NCBI GenBank assembly: GCA_001596155.1
Contig: CP014771.1
Span: 496,001 to 560,000 of the forward strand
Origin: Hymenobacter psoromatis
GTDB taxonomy: Bacteria > Bacteroidota > Bacteroidia > Cytophagales > Hymenobacteraceae
Direction of reading: 5' to 3'
Length of the DNA: 64,000 bases
Position numbers and translations under genes: made by a program. Below, piece by piece: positions 38,679-47,169 of this stretch. Under the pieces are notes generated by a model. That model ran no database searches and had not been told where the DNA came from. It saw only the letters and a program-made list of their open reading frames with translations. The number at the start of each line of letters is the position of its first letter. The stretch's first letter is position 1.

Positions 38679-41582
38679 ATGAGGGGTAATCATTTTTTTA
38701 GCGATAAACTAAAGTCATGGGTGATTTATTGGCTGTGGCTGGGGCTGGTTTCGACCGGGCCAAGCTGGGCTAAAGCACCTCCCGCAACGGGGGTGGCAGC
38801 GGCCGAAAACCCAGCTTTGGCGGGCGCGACGTGGGCTACTGGCCCACTGCGCACCGCGCAACCCAAAGCCAGCGAGCGCCCGGACCCGGCGCGGTTAACA
38901 ACCCCGGCCGGTTCGGCTGTCGGCGGGGCTAAAACCAAGAACGGCGGGCAAGTGCTGGTGGTGGTGCGGGGTAACTCGCAGGCCTACGGCGCCCTCACTA
39001 CGGGTAACGTCAGCCCCATTGGTAGCCAAAGCACTGGCGCGTGGCCTGACGAGGCGGCCGCTCTGCTGGGCAGCGGCTACGTGTGGCAAAACCGCAGCCA
39101 TGACGGCGCTACTATCGATTACCTGCGCTTGAGCGACGCCACGGAAGTAGCGCCGCTTTTTCATACCGGCAACTACGGCGAGGAATGGATTGTGCTCCAG
39201 GAAACGACCAACCAGATTTTCCAGGCCAACCCCGCGCAGCAAGTGTATAGTAAGATGGCGGCCTGGGCTCAGTACTGGCGGTCGCAGGGCGTGAAGGTGG
39301 CAGTAGTAACCTGCTACCCTACCCAGGACGCGCAGTATAATGCCGAAATCGACGCCATTAATGACCTGTACCGCGCCAACTGGTCGTCATTCTGCGATAT
39401 GCTGCTCGATGCCAAGAGTAGCCCCTACCTGACTCAACTCGGCATGGACCCGAAATATGGCTACTCGCCCGACGGCCTGCATCTGACCGACGCGGGCAAC
39501 CAGATTCCGGCCCACTGCGCGGCCGACGGCTTCAGCGGCTCCCGCAATGGCATTATTCCGGCCACGTTTGTGCTGCCGGGTATCGCGGTGCCAGGGGGCG
39601 TGGCGGCTAAAACTCCTACTGCCCCTGCCTCAACAACTCCTACCCCTACTCCAACTACCCCAACTACTCCTGCCACTCCAACGCCGGTACCGGCGGGCAC
39701 TAGCCTGCGGGTGCAATACGGCACGAGCACGAGCGACTACGTAACAAACGGCAGCGGCGACATCCAGCAGCGCCTGGACCAGAGCGGGCAAGGCCGCGTG
39801 GCCACCGTGACGCCGGGCCAGGATGGCCCGCTGCTGAGCAGCGACAACGGCCGGCAAGTGGCCCTTTTTGACCCCGGCCGCAAGGGCTGGACGCAGAGCC
39901 TGACCACCGTGGGCGCGCTGGCCGCCAACGCCGACGCCTCCATCGTGGTGGACCTGGGCCTGCTCTACAAGGGAGCCAACTCGGTGCTATCGGTGGGGCC
40001 GGATTTCAGCATCTGGTTTCAGAACTCGACCAAGCTGCAGGTGTTTGACAAGAGCGGCAACTACACGACGCCGGTGGACCTGGACAAGAAAGGGCTGACG
40101 CGCCTCATCTTCACCTTTGAGGCGAGCACGCGGCAGATGGTAGTATATGCGAATAACGCTGAGGCATATCGGGTTACCCTGACTGCCCTGCCCTGGGTGG
40201 GCGACAACCCGGTGCTGGACCTGGAGCAAGGCAGCTACGCGGGCGGCAAAAATGCGCTGAGCGGGGAGATGGGCGCGCTGGCCGTGTACAGCGGCTTGCT
40301 CGGCACCACTGAGCGCACCGCCTGGTTTGCTGACGCGCCGGCGGCCACCACGACTCCTACCACAACTCCTGTCACGACCACGCCTACCCCCATCAGCACG
40401 GCCAACCTGCGGGTGCAATACGGCACGGGCACGGGCGACTACGTAACAAACGGCAGCGGCGACATCCAGCAGCGCCTGGACCAGAGCGGGCAAGGCCGCG
40501 TGGCCACCGTGACGCCGGGCCAGGATGGCCCGCTGCTGAGCAGCGACAACGGCCGGCAAGTGGCCCTTTTTGACCCCGGCCGCAAGGGCTGGACGCAGAG
40601 CCTGACCACCGTGGGCGCGCTGGCCGCCAACGCCGACGCCTCCATCGTGGTGGACCTGGGCCTGCTCTACAAGGGAGCCAACTCGGTGCTATCGGTGGGG
40701 CCGGATTTCAGCATCTGGTTTCAGAACTCGACCAAGCTGCAGGTGTTTGACAAGAGCGGCAACTACGCAACGCCGGTGGACCTGGACAAGAAAGGGCTGA
40801 CGCGCCTCATCTTCACCTTTGAGGCGAGCACGCGGCAGATGGTAGTATATGCGAATAACGCTGAGGCATATCGGGTTACCCTGACTGCCCTGCCCTGGGT
40901 GGGCGACAACCCGGTGCTGGACCTGGAGCAAGGCAGCTACGCGGGCGGCAAAAATGCGCTGAGCGGGGAGATGGGCGCGCTGGCCGTGTACAGCGGCTTG
41001 CTCGGCACCACTGAGCGCACCGCCTGGTTTGCTGACGCGCCGGCGGCAGCGGCCAACTCGGCCTCGCTCACGGCCTTCACGGCTACGGCCAGCGCCAGCA
41101 GCGCCGCGGTGGCCCTGGCCTGGAGTGCCGCACCCCAGACAAGCAACGCGCAGTACCAGGTAGAGCGCAGTAGCGATGGCAGCACGTTCAGGGGGGTAGG
41201 ACCCGCCACGGGTACTACCGCGGCCGCCAAAAGCTTTGGCCTGACCGACAGCCAATTGCCCACCGCCGCCACTACGCTCTACTACCGCGTGCGCAAAACC
41301 GACGCCAGCGGAGTTGCCAGCTACTCGGCGGTACGCACCGTGGAGCTGGCCCCGGCCGCGGCGAGCCTGGTATTATACCCTAACCCCGCCCACACCACCA
41401 CGCGCCTCCAGAATGCCACGCCCAACACCAAGGTGCAGCTCCTCGATGGCCTGGGCCGGGTAGTAGCCACCGCTACCACCGACGCCACTGGCTCGGTCGA
41501 GCTGGCACTGCCTGCTGGCCTGGCCGGCGGGGTCTACATCGTGCGCCAAGGGTCTCGGTTTAGCCGTCTGGTAGTAGAGTAA
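38679..41582 (+). CDS. Secreted SGNH-hydrolase-like protein with two duplicated modules and T9SS sorting tail
   Basis: A 967-residue exported protein. Residues 1-32 form a long signal peptide. An SGNH/GDSL-like hydrolase domain follows (about 90-300) with VVVRGNSQAYG (Ser100 in place of GDS) and DGLHLTDAGN (Asp265, His268). A Thr/Pro linker leads to module 1 (about 343-556) and, after another Thr/Pro linker, module 2 (about 577-790), nearly identical, with a concanavalin/LamG-like look (VALFDPGRKGW, LTRLIFTFEASTRQMVVY). A fibronectin-III-like stretch and a C-terminal Por-secretion tail (LVLYPNPAHTTTRL ... GGVYIVRQG) end the protein. It is probably released or anchored at the surface and acts on an acylated polysaccharide, which is inference. 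Confidence 0.85.
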   Translation: MRGNHFFSDKLKSWVIYWLWLGLVSTGPSWAKAPPATGVAAAENPALAGATWATGPLRTAQPKASERPDPARLTTPAGSAVGGAKTKNGGQVLVVVRGNSQAYGALTTGNVSPIGSQSTGAWPDEAAALLGSGYVWQNRSHDGATIDYLRLSDATEVAPLFHTGNYGEEWIVLQETTNQIFQANPAQQVYSKMAAWAQYWRSQGVKVAVVTCYPTQDAQYNAEIDAINDLYRANWSSFCDMLLDAKSSPYLTQLGMDPKYGYSPDGLHLTDAGNQIPAHCAADGFSGSRNGIIPATFVLPGIAVPGGVAAKTPTAPASTTPTPTPTTPTTPATPTPVPAGTSLRVQYGTSTSDYVTNGSGDIQQRLDQSGQGRVATVTPGQDGPLLSSDNGRQVALFDPGRKGWTQSLTTVGALAANADASIVVDLGLLYKGANSVLSVGPDFSIWFQNSTKLQVFDKSGNYTTPVDLDKKGLTRLIFTFEASTRQMVVYANNAEAYRVTLTALPWVGDNPVLDLEQGSYAGGKNALSGEMGALAVYSGLLGTTERTAWFADAPAATTTPTTTPVTTTPTPISTANLRVQYGTGTGDYVTNGSGDIQQRLDQSGQGRVATVTPGQDGPLLSSDNGRQVALFDPGRKGWTQSLTTVGALAANADASIVVDLGLLYKGANSVLSVGPDFSIWFQNSTKLQVFDKSGNYATPVDLDKKGLTRLIFTFEASTRQMVVYANNAEAYRVTLTALPWVGDNPVLDLEQGSYAGGKNALSGEMGALAVYSGLLGTTERTAWFADAPAAAANSASLTAFTATASASSAAVALAWSAAPQTSNAQYQVERSSDGSTFRGVGPATGTTAAAKSFGLTDSQLPTAATTLYYRVRKTDASGVASYSAVRTVELAPAAASLVLYPNPAHTTTRLQNATPNTKVQLLDGLGRVVATATTDATGSVELALPAGLAGGVYIVRQGSRFSRLVVE
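39705..41047 (+). repeat. 641-base direct duplication inside the SGNH gene
   Basis: 39705-40345 and 40407-41047 are almost identical at the base level, offset by 702 bases. By eye I saw only a handful of changes, for example AGCACGAGC against GGCACGGGC near the start and ACGACG against GCAACG near 40066/40768. Synonymous sites match too, so the duplication is recent or kept uniform by gene conversion. Confidence 0.95.
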
Positions 41583-41699
41583 GCAAGATGCCTGGCACCG
41601 CGGCAGGGACAGAATCGTCACTTCCTACCCCAGCCAACAGTGCCAACCCGCAGCCCCCAACGCTTAGCTAACGGACCTGAAAGGCCAGCTGAATTTCTT

Positions 41700-41737
41700 A
41701 AAGAGCCCCGGCCAGCTAATGGTCGGGGCTCTTTTTT
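41700..41737 (+). terminator. Terminator between the SGNH and flavin reductase genes
   Basis: AAAGAGCCCCGGCCA pairs with TGGTCGGGGCTCTTT (one G-U) around GCTAA and ends in T6. The genes are convergent, and the minus strand also has an A-rich 5' side, so it may work both ways. Confidence 0.88.
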
Positions 41738-41761
41738 AGAAAGCAACTGGTCCATAGTCGT

Positions 41762-42685
41762 TTACTGAGGCTGTAATAGCACCCGCCAGGCCTCGGCCAC
41801 GCGGCCTTCTTGCAGCCACTGGCGGGCCAGCAGGGCCAGCTGGTGGCGTAGCGCGGACGGGTCATCGGGGTAGGTGGCGAGCAGCTGCGCCACCTGCGGC
41901 TCGTGCCGGACTTCGGCCACCTGGGCGGGGGTAGGGAGAGCAGCGCGCTCGGTATTGGCGAGCCGGGCCAGGTCGTTGCCGGTCAGCACGTTGCTATGGC
42001 GAATGTGGGCCGGCAGCTCGTCGAATCCGATGCCCAGCTGGCGGTTGGGGCGCGCCACGGTAAACAGGGTTGAGGGCCGCAGGCGGCTATACCAGTCGCC
42101 GCCCAGCCGCGACACCGCCTCAAACTTGTGCGGGTCGATGCCCGGCTTGCCCGCCAGCAAAATATCCGCCCGAAAATGCGCCTGCACTACGCGGCACAGC
42201 ACTAGATTGCCGTGCCCAGGGCCGTCGCCGAGGGCAATAATCTGCTCCACCACGCACTCGAAGGCGACCGGGCACTCGGCCACGCGCGGCGGCCGCACGC
42301 GGTCCGACTTGGCCTCCGTGAGGCCGGCCTTGGTGAACTCATTGACGCCGGCCGGATACTCGGCGCTGGCCAGCGACAGCTGCTCCACCAGGGGGTAGTC
42401 GCAAATATTGATGACGACCTCGGGCACCTCGCGCACGTTGCGCAGCGTGTCTTTTTCGGAGTTGTCGCGGCCCCGGCTGGTGGGCGAAAACACCAGCATC
42501 GGCGGGTCCATGCTCATCACGTTGAAGAAGCTGTACGGGCTCAGGTTCACCGCCCCCGCCGCCGATATGGTGCTGGCAAAGGCAATGGGCCGCGGGGCCA
42601 CCGCGCTAATCAGAAACTGGTAAAAATCGTTTGGGGGCAGGTCGGTGGGCGCGATGGTGCGGTAGGCGGGGGTAGGGGCGGGCAT
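41762..42685 (-). CDS. Flavin reductase family protein (FMN-binding split barrel)
   Basis: A 307-residue protein with the flavin-reductase-like split barrel: FYQFLISAVAPRPIAFASTI, NLSPYSFFNVMSMDPPMLVF (FMN phosphate site) and KDTLRNVREVPEVVINI. The C-terminal 90 residues form an extra helical part. Such proteins supply reduced flavin or bind FMN; the partner is unknown. CCCTACCCCCCC touches the ATG, and two more copies of the motif lie within 30 bases of the start. Confidence 0.9.
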   Translation of the reverse strand: MPAPTPAYRTIAPTDLPPNDFYQFLISAVAPRPIAFASTISAAGAVNLSPYSFFNVMSMDPPMLVFSPTSRGRDNSEKDTLRNVREVPEVVINICDYPLVEQLSLASAEYPAGVNEFTKAGLTEAKSDRVRPPRVAECPVAFECVVEQIIALGDGPGHGNLVLCRVVQAHFRADILLAGKPGIDPHKFEAVSRLGGDWYSRLRPSTLFTVARPNRQLGIGFDELPAHIRHSNVLTGNDLARLANTERAALPTPAQVAEVRHEPQVAQLLATYPDDPSALRHQLALLARQWLQEGRVAEAWRVLLQPQ

Positions 42686-42810
42686 GGGGGGGTAGGGGAA
42701 ATAAGCGCCTCAAAGCTACCTGGCTTTGAGGCGATGAGGGGCCTGCGGGTGCCCTGTTCACTATTCCTGCTCCTGTTGCGGGTGGCTCCGGCGGCTCTAT
42801 ACTCCTCCCG

Positions 42811-42902
42811 GAGTAGGGTGCGGGGCTGGTCCCCGCCCGTCGTGGCCCGATTAGTACACGACTCGGGCCACGACGGGCGGGGACCAGCCCCGCACCCTAC
42901 TC
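42811..42902. repeat. Inverted repeat, GGGTGCGGGGCTTGCC family, copy 3
   Basis: Forty-base arms (GAGTAGGGTGCGGGGCTGGT, CCCCGCCCGTCGTGGCCCGA) pair perfectly around a 12-base loop. Compared with the copies at 13126 and 15121, CTTGCC is CTGGTC here with the matching change in the other arm, so pairing is conserved. A small hairpin (CGCCTCAAAGC / GCTTTGAGGCG) lies at 42706-42733. Confidence 0.9.
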
Positions 42903-42992
42903 GTTTTTGTAACCCACTTCGGAAGAAGTATAACCAGATGACTAACAAGGGGTAGGCGGCCGGGAAAAGCAGGGTTTCTTGCTAAATCAGTA

Positions 42993-43000
42993 TACATTTG
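42993..43000 (+). promoter_or_regulatory. -7 box TACATTTG before the IS1-like protein gene
   Basis: An exact TAnnTTTG match 36 bases before the ATG. No convincing TTG is seen at the -33 spacing. Confidence 0.5.
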
Positions 43001-43036
43001 CTGATTACCTATCGTTTTACCTCAACTCGCCGCTCC

Positions 43037-43459
43037 ATGACTGCCCCTATCTGCCCCAAATGCGAATCCAAGGAAGCTACCAAGAGCGGGGTAGTCAATG
43101 AGCGCCAGCGCTTTCGTTGCAAAGGCTGCGGCTACCACTACACCGTGGCGAAGGTGGGGCGCGAGGTGAATCCGTACTACGTGGTGAAGGCGTTGCAGCT
43201 ATATATCGAGGGCGTGGGCTACCGCGAAATTGAGCGCTTGTTGGGCGTGAGCCACGTGAGCGTGATGAACTGGGTGAAGAAATACGGCGTGAAAGCGCCC
43301 CGGCAGACCGACTACCACCCCACGTATAAAATCCTCAACCAGAAGGAGCTGGCCGAATTCTTTCAGAAGCCGGAAAACCTGAAAAGCGCCGGCCTGGTCG
43401 TGACGGAGCTGGGCGATAAGTACATGATGATACGCTGGGAGCGGTTTCGGGCGGGCTAA
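43037..43459 (+). CDS. Domesticated IS1-type zinc-ribbon/HTH DNA-binding protein
   Basis: A 140-residue protein resembling the N-terminal InsA part of IS1 transposases: zinc ribbon CPKCESKEATKSG ... FRCKGCGYHYT (residues 6-35), then the HTH GYREIERLLGVSHVSVMNWV (about 60-79). There is no DDE catalytic domain, no second frame, and no terminal inverted repeats flanking it. The C-terminal 50 residues (KELAEFFQKPENLKSAGLVV) look unrelated to a transposase. It is most likely a transposase-derived transcription factor, and its position upstream of the porin and transporter suggests that it regulates them. An ATG is present at 43037. Confidence 0.75.
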   Translation: MTAPICPKCESKEATKSGVVNERQRFRCKGCGYHYTVAKVGREVNPYYVVKALQLYIEGVGYREIERLLGVSHVSVMNWVKKYGVKAPRQTDYHPTYKILNQKELAEFFQKPENLKSAGLVVTELGDKYMMIRWERFRAG

Positions 43460-43599
43460 AGCTATAGCGGCTTTCCAGTACTATAGCTAGGAAGCAGCGG
43501 GCGGGCCGGGAATGACTAGGTTTGGATAATTCATTGGGCCGCGCTGGTAGCGGGCACTCATTTCCCATTTCTTACTCACTCCTATTCCCACCCGTGCAT

Positions 43600-45111
43600 A
43601 TGCAGCCTATTCGCTACGCATTGACTTTGAGCGCGCTACTCGCCGCCTCCGGCGTTATGGCGCAGGTGCAGCCCCCGCCCGCCGGCAACGCCCCCTCGCC
43701 GCCCCCAGCGGCCCCGGTTGCGCCCGTAGCCCCACCCGCTCCGGTCAAGTCAGCCCCCTACGGCGGCGGCCTCAAGATGAACCTCTCGCCGGACGGCTCA
43801 AAATACGTGCGAATTCTACTCTGGACCCAGGCGTACACGCGCTACACGGAGAACAATACGGGCACGCTGCGCGCGCCCGGCACGCCCAAGTCGAGCCAGG
43901 TAGACTTCGGCATCCGGCGCTCGCGCATGGTAATAATGGCCCAGCTCAACCCCCGCTTTCTGGTTTATACCCATTTGGGTATCAACAACCAGAACGCGGT
44001 GAGCGGCGGCGTAAGTCCGGCCGTTGATGGCAAGAAGCCGCAGCTCTTCATTCACGAAGCCGTGACGGAGTACAAGGTGAACAAATACCTGAGCCTGGGC
44101 GCGGGCCTGCACTACTACAACGGCATTTCGCGCATCACCAGTGCTAGCACCACCAGCATTTTGCCGCTGGACCTGCCGCTGACCAACTTCCCCACCATCG
44201 ACCAGACCGACCAGTTTGCGCGCTGGCTGGGCGTCTATGCCAAGGGCCGCATCGGCAAGTTTGACTACCGCGTGGCAATGGATGATGCCTTTTTGACCAA
44301 CCTGACCAGCACGCCGCTTAGCCTGGGCACCACCACGGCGGCCACGGCCACCTCGCCGGCCATGAGCACCGGCACGGGCGTGGCCAACTACAACCCACAG
44401 AATACCAACCACGTGTACCAGGGCTACTTCAGCTACAACTTCCTGGAGCCCGAGGCCAACCTGCTGCCCTACACGCAGGGCACTTACCTGGGTACCAAGC
44501 GGGTGTTGAGCATCGGCACGGGCTTTTTATATAATAAGGATGCTATGTATTCGCGCGCGGCCGGTAGCGCGGTGCCACTGACGGCGGCCGTCGCGGCCGA
44601 CCCGTTTGGCACCATCGGCACTACCAAGCACGACATGGTGCTGCTGGGCTTCGATGCCTTTTATGACGCCCCGATTGACACGGCCTCGCGCACGGCCCTC
44701 ACGCTCTACGGCGTATACTACAACTTCAACATGGGGCCGAACTACGCGCGCTTCGTGGGGGCCGAAAACCCCGGCTACGGCACCAGCGCGCTGCGCGGCA
44801 ACGCCGTGCCGCAGTCGGGCACGGGGGGCGTGTTCTACGGGCAAGTGGGCCTGCTGCTGCCCAAAAACACGCTCGGTGCCAAGGCCCGGCTCCAGCCCTA
44901 CGTGGCCTACCAGCACGCCAGCTACGAGGGCCTGAAAACCAGCGACGGTAGCACGCGGGGCGTGAACATCACCGACCTGGGCGCAAACCTGCTGCTCGAT
45001 GGCCACAATGCCAAGGTGACGCTCAACTACCGCTTCCGGCCCGATTTCACGAACGTCAACGACGTGAAATACCGCCCCGAAATAACCCTGCAAACGCAGG
45101 TTTTCTTGTAG
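43600..45111 (+). CDS. Outer-membrane porin
   Basis: A 503-residue beta-barrel protein with a signal peptide (MQPIRYALTLSALLAASGVM, cleavage near MAQ) and a Pro/Ala-rich spacer. The barrel starts near residue 60 (KYVRILLWTQAYTRYTENN), includes the motif VDFGIRRSRMVIMAQLNPRF typical of phosphate-selective-like porins, and ends with PEITLQTQVFL, a C-terminal strand with a final aromatic pair position. It opens the run towards the MFS transporter and acs, so it may admit organic acids to the periplasm (inference from context). The ATG at 43600 is the first one giving the signal peptide. Confidence 0.8.
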   Translation: MQPIRYALTLSALLAASGVMAQVQPPPAGNAPSPPPAAPVAPVAPPAPVKSAPYGGGLKMNLSPDGSKYVRILLWTQAYTRYTENNTGTLRAPGTPKSSQVDFGIRRSRMVIMAQLNPRFLVYTHLGINNQNAVSGGVSPAVDGKKPQLFIHEAVTEYKVNKYLSLGAGLHYYNGISRITSASTTSILPLDLPLTNFPTIDQTDQFARWLGVYAKGRIGKFDYRVAMDDAFLTNLTSTPLSLGTTTAATATSPAMSTGTGVANYNPQNTNHVYQGYFSYNFLEPEANLLPYTQGTYLGTKRVLSIGTGFLYNKDAMYSRAAGSAVPLTAAVAADPFGTIGTTKHDMVLLGFDAFYDAPIDTASRTALTLYGVYYNFNMGPNYARFVGAENPGYGTSALRGNAVPQSGTGGVFYGQVGLLLPKNTLGAKARLQPYVAYQHASYEGLKTSDGSTRGVNITDLGANLLLDGHNAKVTLNYRFRPDFTNVNDVKYRPEITLQTQVFL

Positions 45112-45122
45112 CCCGCCGGGGA

Positions 45123-45166
45123 GCGAGAGGCTGCTAATCAGTCCGTATTGATTAGCAGCTTCTCGC
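45123..45166 (+). terminator. Intercistronic hairpin between porin and MFS genes
   Basis: GCGAGAGGCTGCTAATCA and TGATTAGCAGCTTCTCGC (18-base arms, one mismatch) surround eight bases. No T-run follows, so it is more likely an mRNA-stabilising or attenuating hairpin than a full terminator. Confidence 0.65.
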
Positions 45167-45206
45167 TACTGCTCTTTGCCAGCCACTATTTCCCACCCCC
45201 TCTTTT

Positions 45207-46682
45207 ATGAATCCAACCCCAACTCCTGTTTACGCGGCCGACTTGGATGCGCCGGTCGCGCACGACAACAACCAGGTCGATTCCAAAACCATCTGGCAGG
45301 TGATTACGGCCTCGTCGGTGGGCACGGTCATCGAGTGGTACGACTTTTATATTTTCGGCTCGCTGGCGGCCATCATCGGGCCGGTGCTGTTTGGGCATTC
45401 CGGCAAGATTGAGGATACACTGCTGGGCGCGCTGGCCGTGTTTGGGGCCGGCTTCGTGGTGCGGCCGTTCGGGGCGATGTTCTTCGGCCGCATCGGCGAC
45501 ATGATTGGCCGCAAGTACACGTTTCTGGTGACGCTGCTGCTCATGGGCGGGGCCACGTTCGTGACGGGCCTCATCCCGAGCTACGATTCCATTGGCATCG
45601 CGGCCCCCATTATCGTGGTGCTGCTGCGCCTGTTGCAGGGCCTGGCGCTGGGCGGCGAATACGGCGGCGCGGCCACCTACGTGGCCGAGTATGCCCCCGA
45701 CAAAAAGCGCGGCTACTACACCAGCTTCATCCAGATTACGGCCACCGGGGGCTTTATTCTTAGCATCAGCGTGCTGGTGCTTACCCGCAAGTTTATGGGC
45801 GAGGCCGCCTTCAAGGACTGGGGCTGGCGCATTCCGTTTCTGCTCTCGGGCCTGCTGGTCATTGCCTCCTACTACATCCGCAAGCGCCTGCACGAGTCGC
45901 CGCTGTTTGCCAGGGCCAAGGCCACCGGCACCACCAGCAAAAGCCCGCTGCGCGACTCGTTCGTGAACCCCGTGAACCGCCGGCTGGTGCTCATCGCCCT
46001 GTTTGGGGTCACGATGGGCCAGGGGGTCATTTTCTACACCTCGCAGTTTCAAGCGTATTCCTTTATGAATAGCACCCTGAAGCTCGACATCGTGGACTCC
46101 AGCACCATCCTGGTCATCGCGATGGTGCTCGCTACCCCCTTGTTCGTGTATTTCGGCTCGCTTTCCGACCGCATCGGCCGCAAGCGCATCATTATGACGG
46201 GCATGATTTGCGGGGCGCTGTTCACCATTCCGCTCTTCTACGGCATCAAAGCCTACGCCGGGCCGCTCACCGAAATCACGCCCGCCACCGTGGATGCCGC
46301 CGGCAAGACTATACCGGCCGTCATGAAAGCCCTGGCTCCCAACGTGTTCATGATGACGGTGCTCACCTTCCTGCTGGTATTTTTTGTGACGATGGTGTAC
46401 GGCCCCATCGCCGCCTACCTCGTCGAACTGTTCCCGACCAGCGTGCGCTACACCTCGCTCTCGGTGCCCTATCACATTGGGAATGGCGTATTTGGCGGTT
46501 TTGTGCCGCTCATCGCCACCGGCATCGGCGTGTGGGCCGCCGCGCAGCCGGCCGGCACGTTTGCCAAGGAGCATAGCAGCCTGCTGGGCCTGGTGTATCC
46601 GGTCACTATCGCACTCATCTGCTTCTTCGTGGGCATGGCCCTGATGAAGGACACCCGCAACGTGAAGCTGCTGGATAGCTAG
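45207..46682 (+). CDS. MFS metabolite:H+ symporter (KgtP/ProP/ShiA-like)
   Basis: An inner-membrane transporter of the metabolite:H+ symporter family (491 residues, 12 helices). The family's entry motif SSVGTVIEWYDFYIFGSLA is near residues 35-53, with RPFGAMFFGRIGDMIGRKY (loop 2-3 motif) and LQGLALGGEYGGAATYVAEY. Members carry alpha-ketoglutarate, citrate, shikimate, proline or other acids. In this neighbourhood (porin, symporter-kinase, acs) a carboxylate is the most likely substrate. About 95 bases separate it from the porin. Confidence 0.9.
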   Translation: MNPTPTPVYAADLDAPVAHDNNQVDSKTIWQVITASSVGTVIEWYDFYIFGSLAAIIGPVLFGHSGKIEDTLLGALAVFGAGFVVRPFGAMFFGRIGDMIGRKYTFLVTLLLMGGATFVTGLIPSYDSIGIAAPIIVVLLRLLQGLALGGEYGGAATYVAEYAPDKKRGYYTSFIQITATGGFILSISVLVLTRKFMGEAAFKDWGWRIPFLLSGLLVIASYYIRKRLHESPLFARAKATGTTSKSPLRDSFVNPVNRRLVLIALFGVTMGQGVIFYTSQFQAYSFMNSTLKLDIVDSSTILVIAMVLATPLFVYFGSLSDRIGRKRIIMTGMICGALFTIPLFYGIKAYAGPLTEITPATVDAAGKTIPAVMKALAPNVFMMTVLTFLLVFFVTMVYGPIAAYLVELFPTSVRYTSLSVPYHIGNGVFGGFVPLIATGIGVWAAAQPAGTFAKEHSSLLGLVYPVTIALICFFVGMALMKDTRNVKLLDS

Positions 46683-46745
46683 GGGGTAGGCCCCTGGCTG
46701 TCAGCTTTTCCTCTGACTGGTAGTATCTTGCTTAGGTCCTAAAAT

Positions 46746-46780
46746 AAAAACCCGTCAGGCAATTTGTTTGGCGGGTTTTT
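46746..46780 (+). terminator. Terminator after the MFS gene
   Basis: AAAAACCCGTC pairs with GGCGGGTTTTT (one G-U) with a 13-base loop and T5. It separates the porin-MFS pair from the symporter-kinase pair. Confidence 0.8.
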
Positions 46781-46811
46781 AAGTTGACGCGCAATCCTAT
46801 TCCCGCAACTT

Positions 46812-47045
46812 ATGCCTGCTCCCTACCCCCCCCCGACCGGGCAGGTGGCCCGGCCGCCGCGGCGCGGCCCGCGCCTGCTGTTCGTGGCGGCCGTTTTCAC
46901 GCTCCTGCTCACCTACCCCCTGCTCGGGGCCTTCGACCGCCCCGTGCGGGTAGGGGGCGTGCCACTGCTATACCTCTACGTGCTGCTGGCCTGGGCGCTG
47001 CTCATCGTCCTCACCGGCTGGCTGGCCCGGCGGGGCAGGGGGTGA
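46812..47045 (+). CDS. Small two-helix membrane protein (DUF3311-like)
   Basis: A 77-residue protein with two hydrophobic segments (LLFVAAVFTLLLTYPLLGAF, about 22-41, and LLYLYVLLAWALLIVLTGWL, about 52-71). The pattern VGGVPLLYLYVLLAW resembles small DUF3311-type partners encoded next to sodium:solute symporters. It directly precedes a symporter-kinase fusion and may stabilise its transport domain. The family call is tentative; the gene itself is likely real because its composition and context fit. Confidence 0.65.
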   Translation: MPAPYPPPTGQVARPPRRGPRLLFVAAVFTLLLTYPLLGAFDRPVRVGGVPLLYLYVLLAWALLIVLTGWLARRGRG

Positions 47046-47144
47046 ATGCGTGAATGCGTGAATGAAAAATAAGGCTTGCGTCTGCTTCATTTCCCACGTG
47101 TTATTCGCCTAGTTATTAGTTACTCAAACATTCACTCATTCACC
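47041..47144. repeat. Inverted pair of TGAATGCG-type heptamer repeats
   Basis: GGTGAATGCGTGAATGCGTG (from 47041) faces CATTCACTCATTCACC (ending at 47144), forming loose arms just after the small membrane protein stop. It is the same architecture as at 10984-11194 but with a different unit. Confidence 0.55.
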
Positions 47145-47169
47145 CAATCGCCCATTCCCCCCCTACCCC

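Noticed and set aside
42733..42955. Small plus-strand frame with a hydrophobic start (MRGLRVPCSLFLLLL) before the IS1-like gene
   Set aside because: It looks like a signal peptide at first, but the rest reads through the inverted repeat at 42811-42902 and the same peptide text arises from another repeat copy near 13126.
43037..43459. Active IS1 element
   Set aside because: No DDE domain, no second frame and no terminal inverted repeats around the gene.
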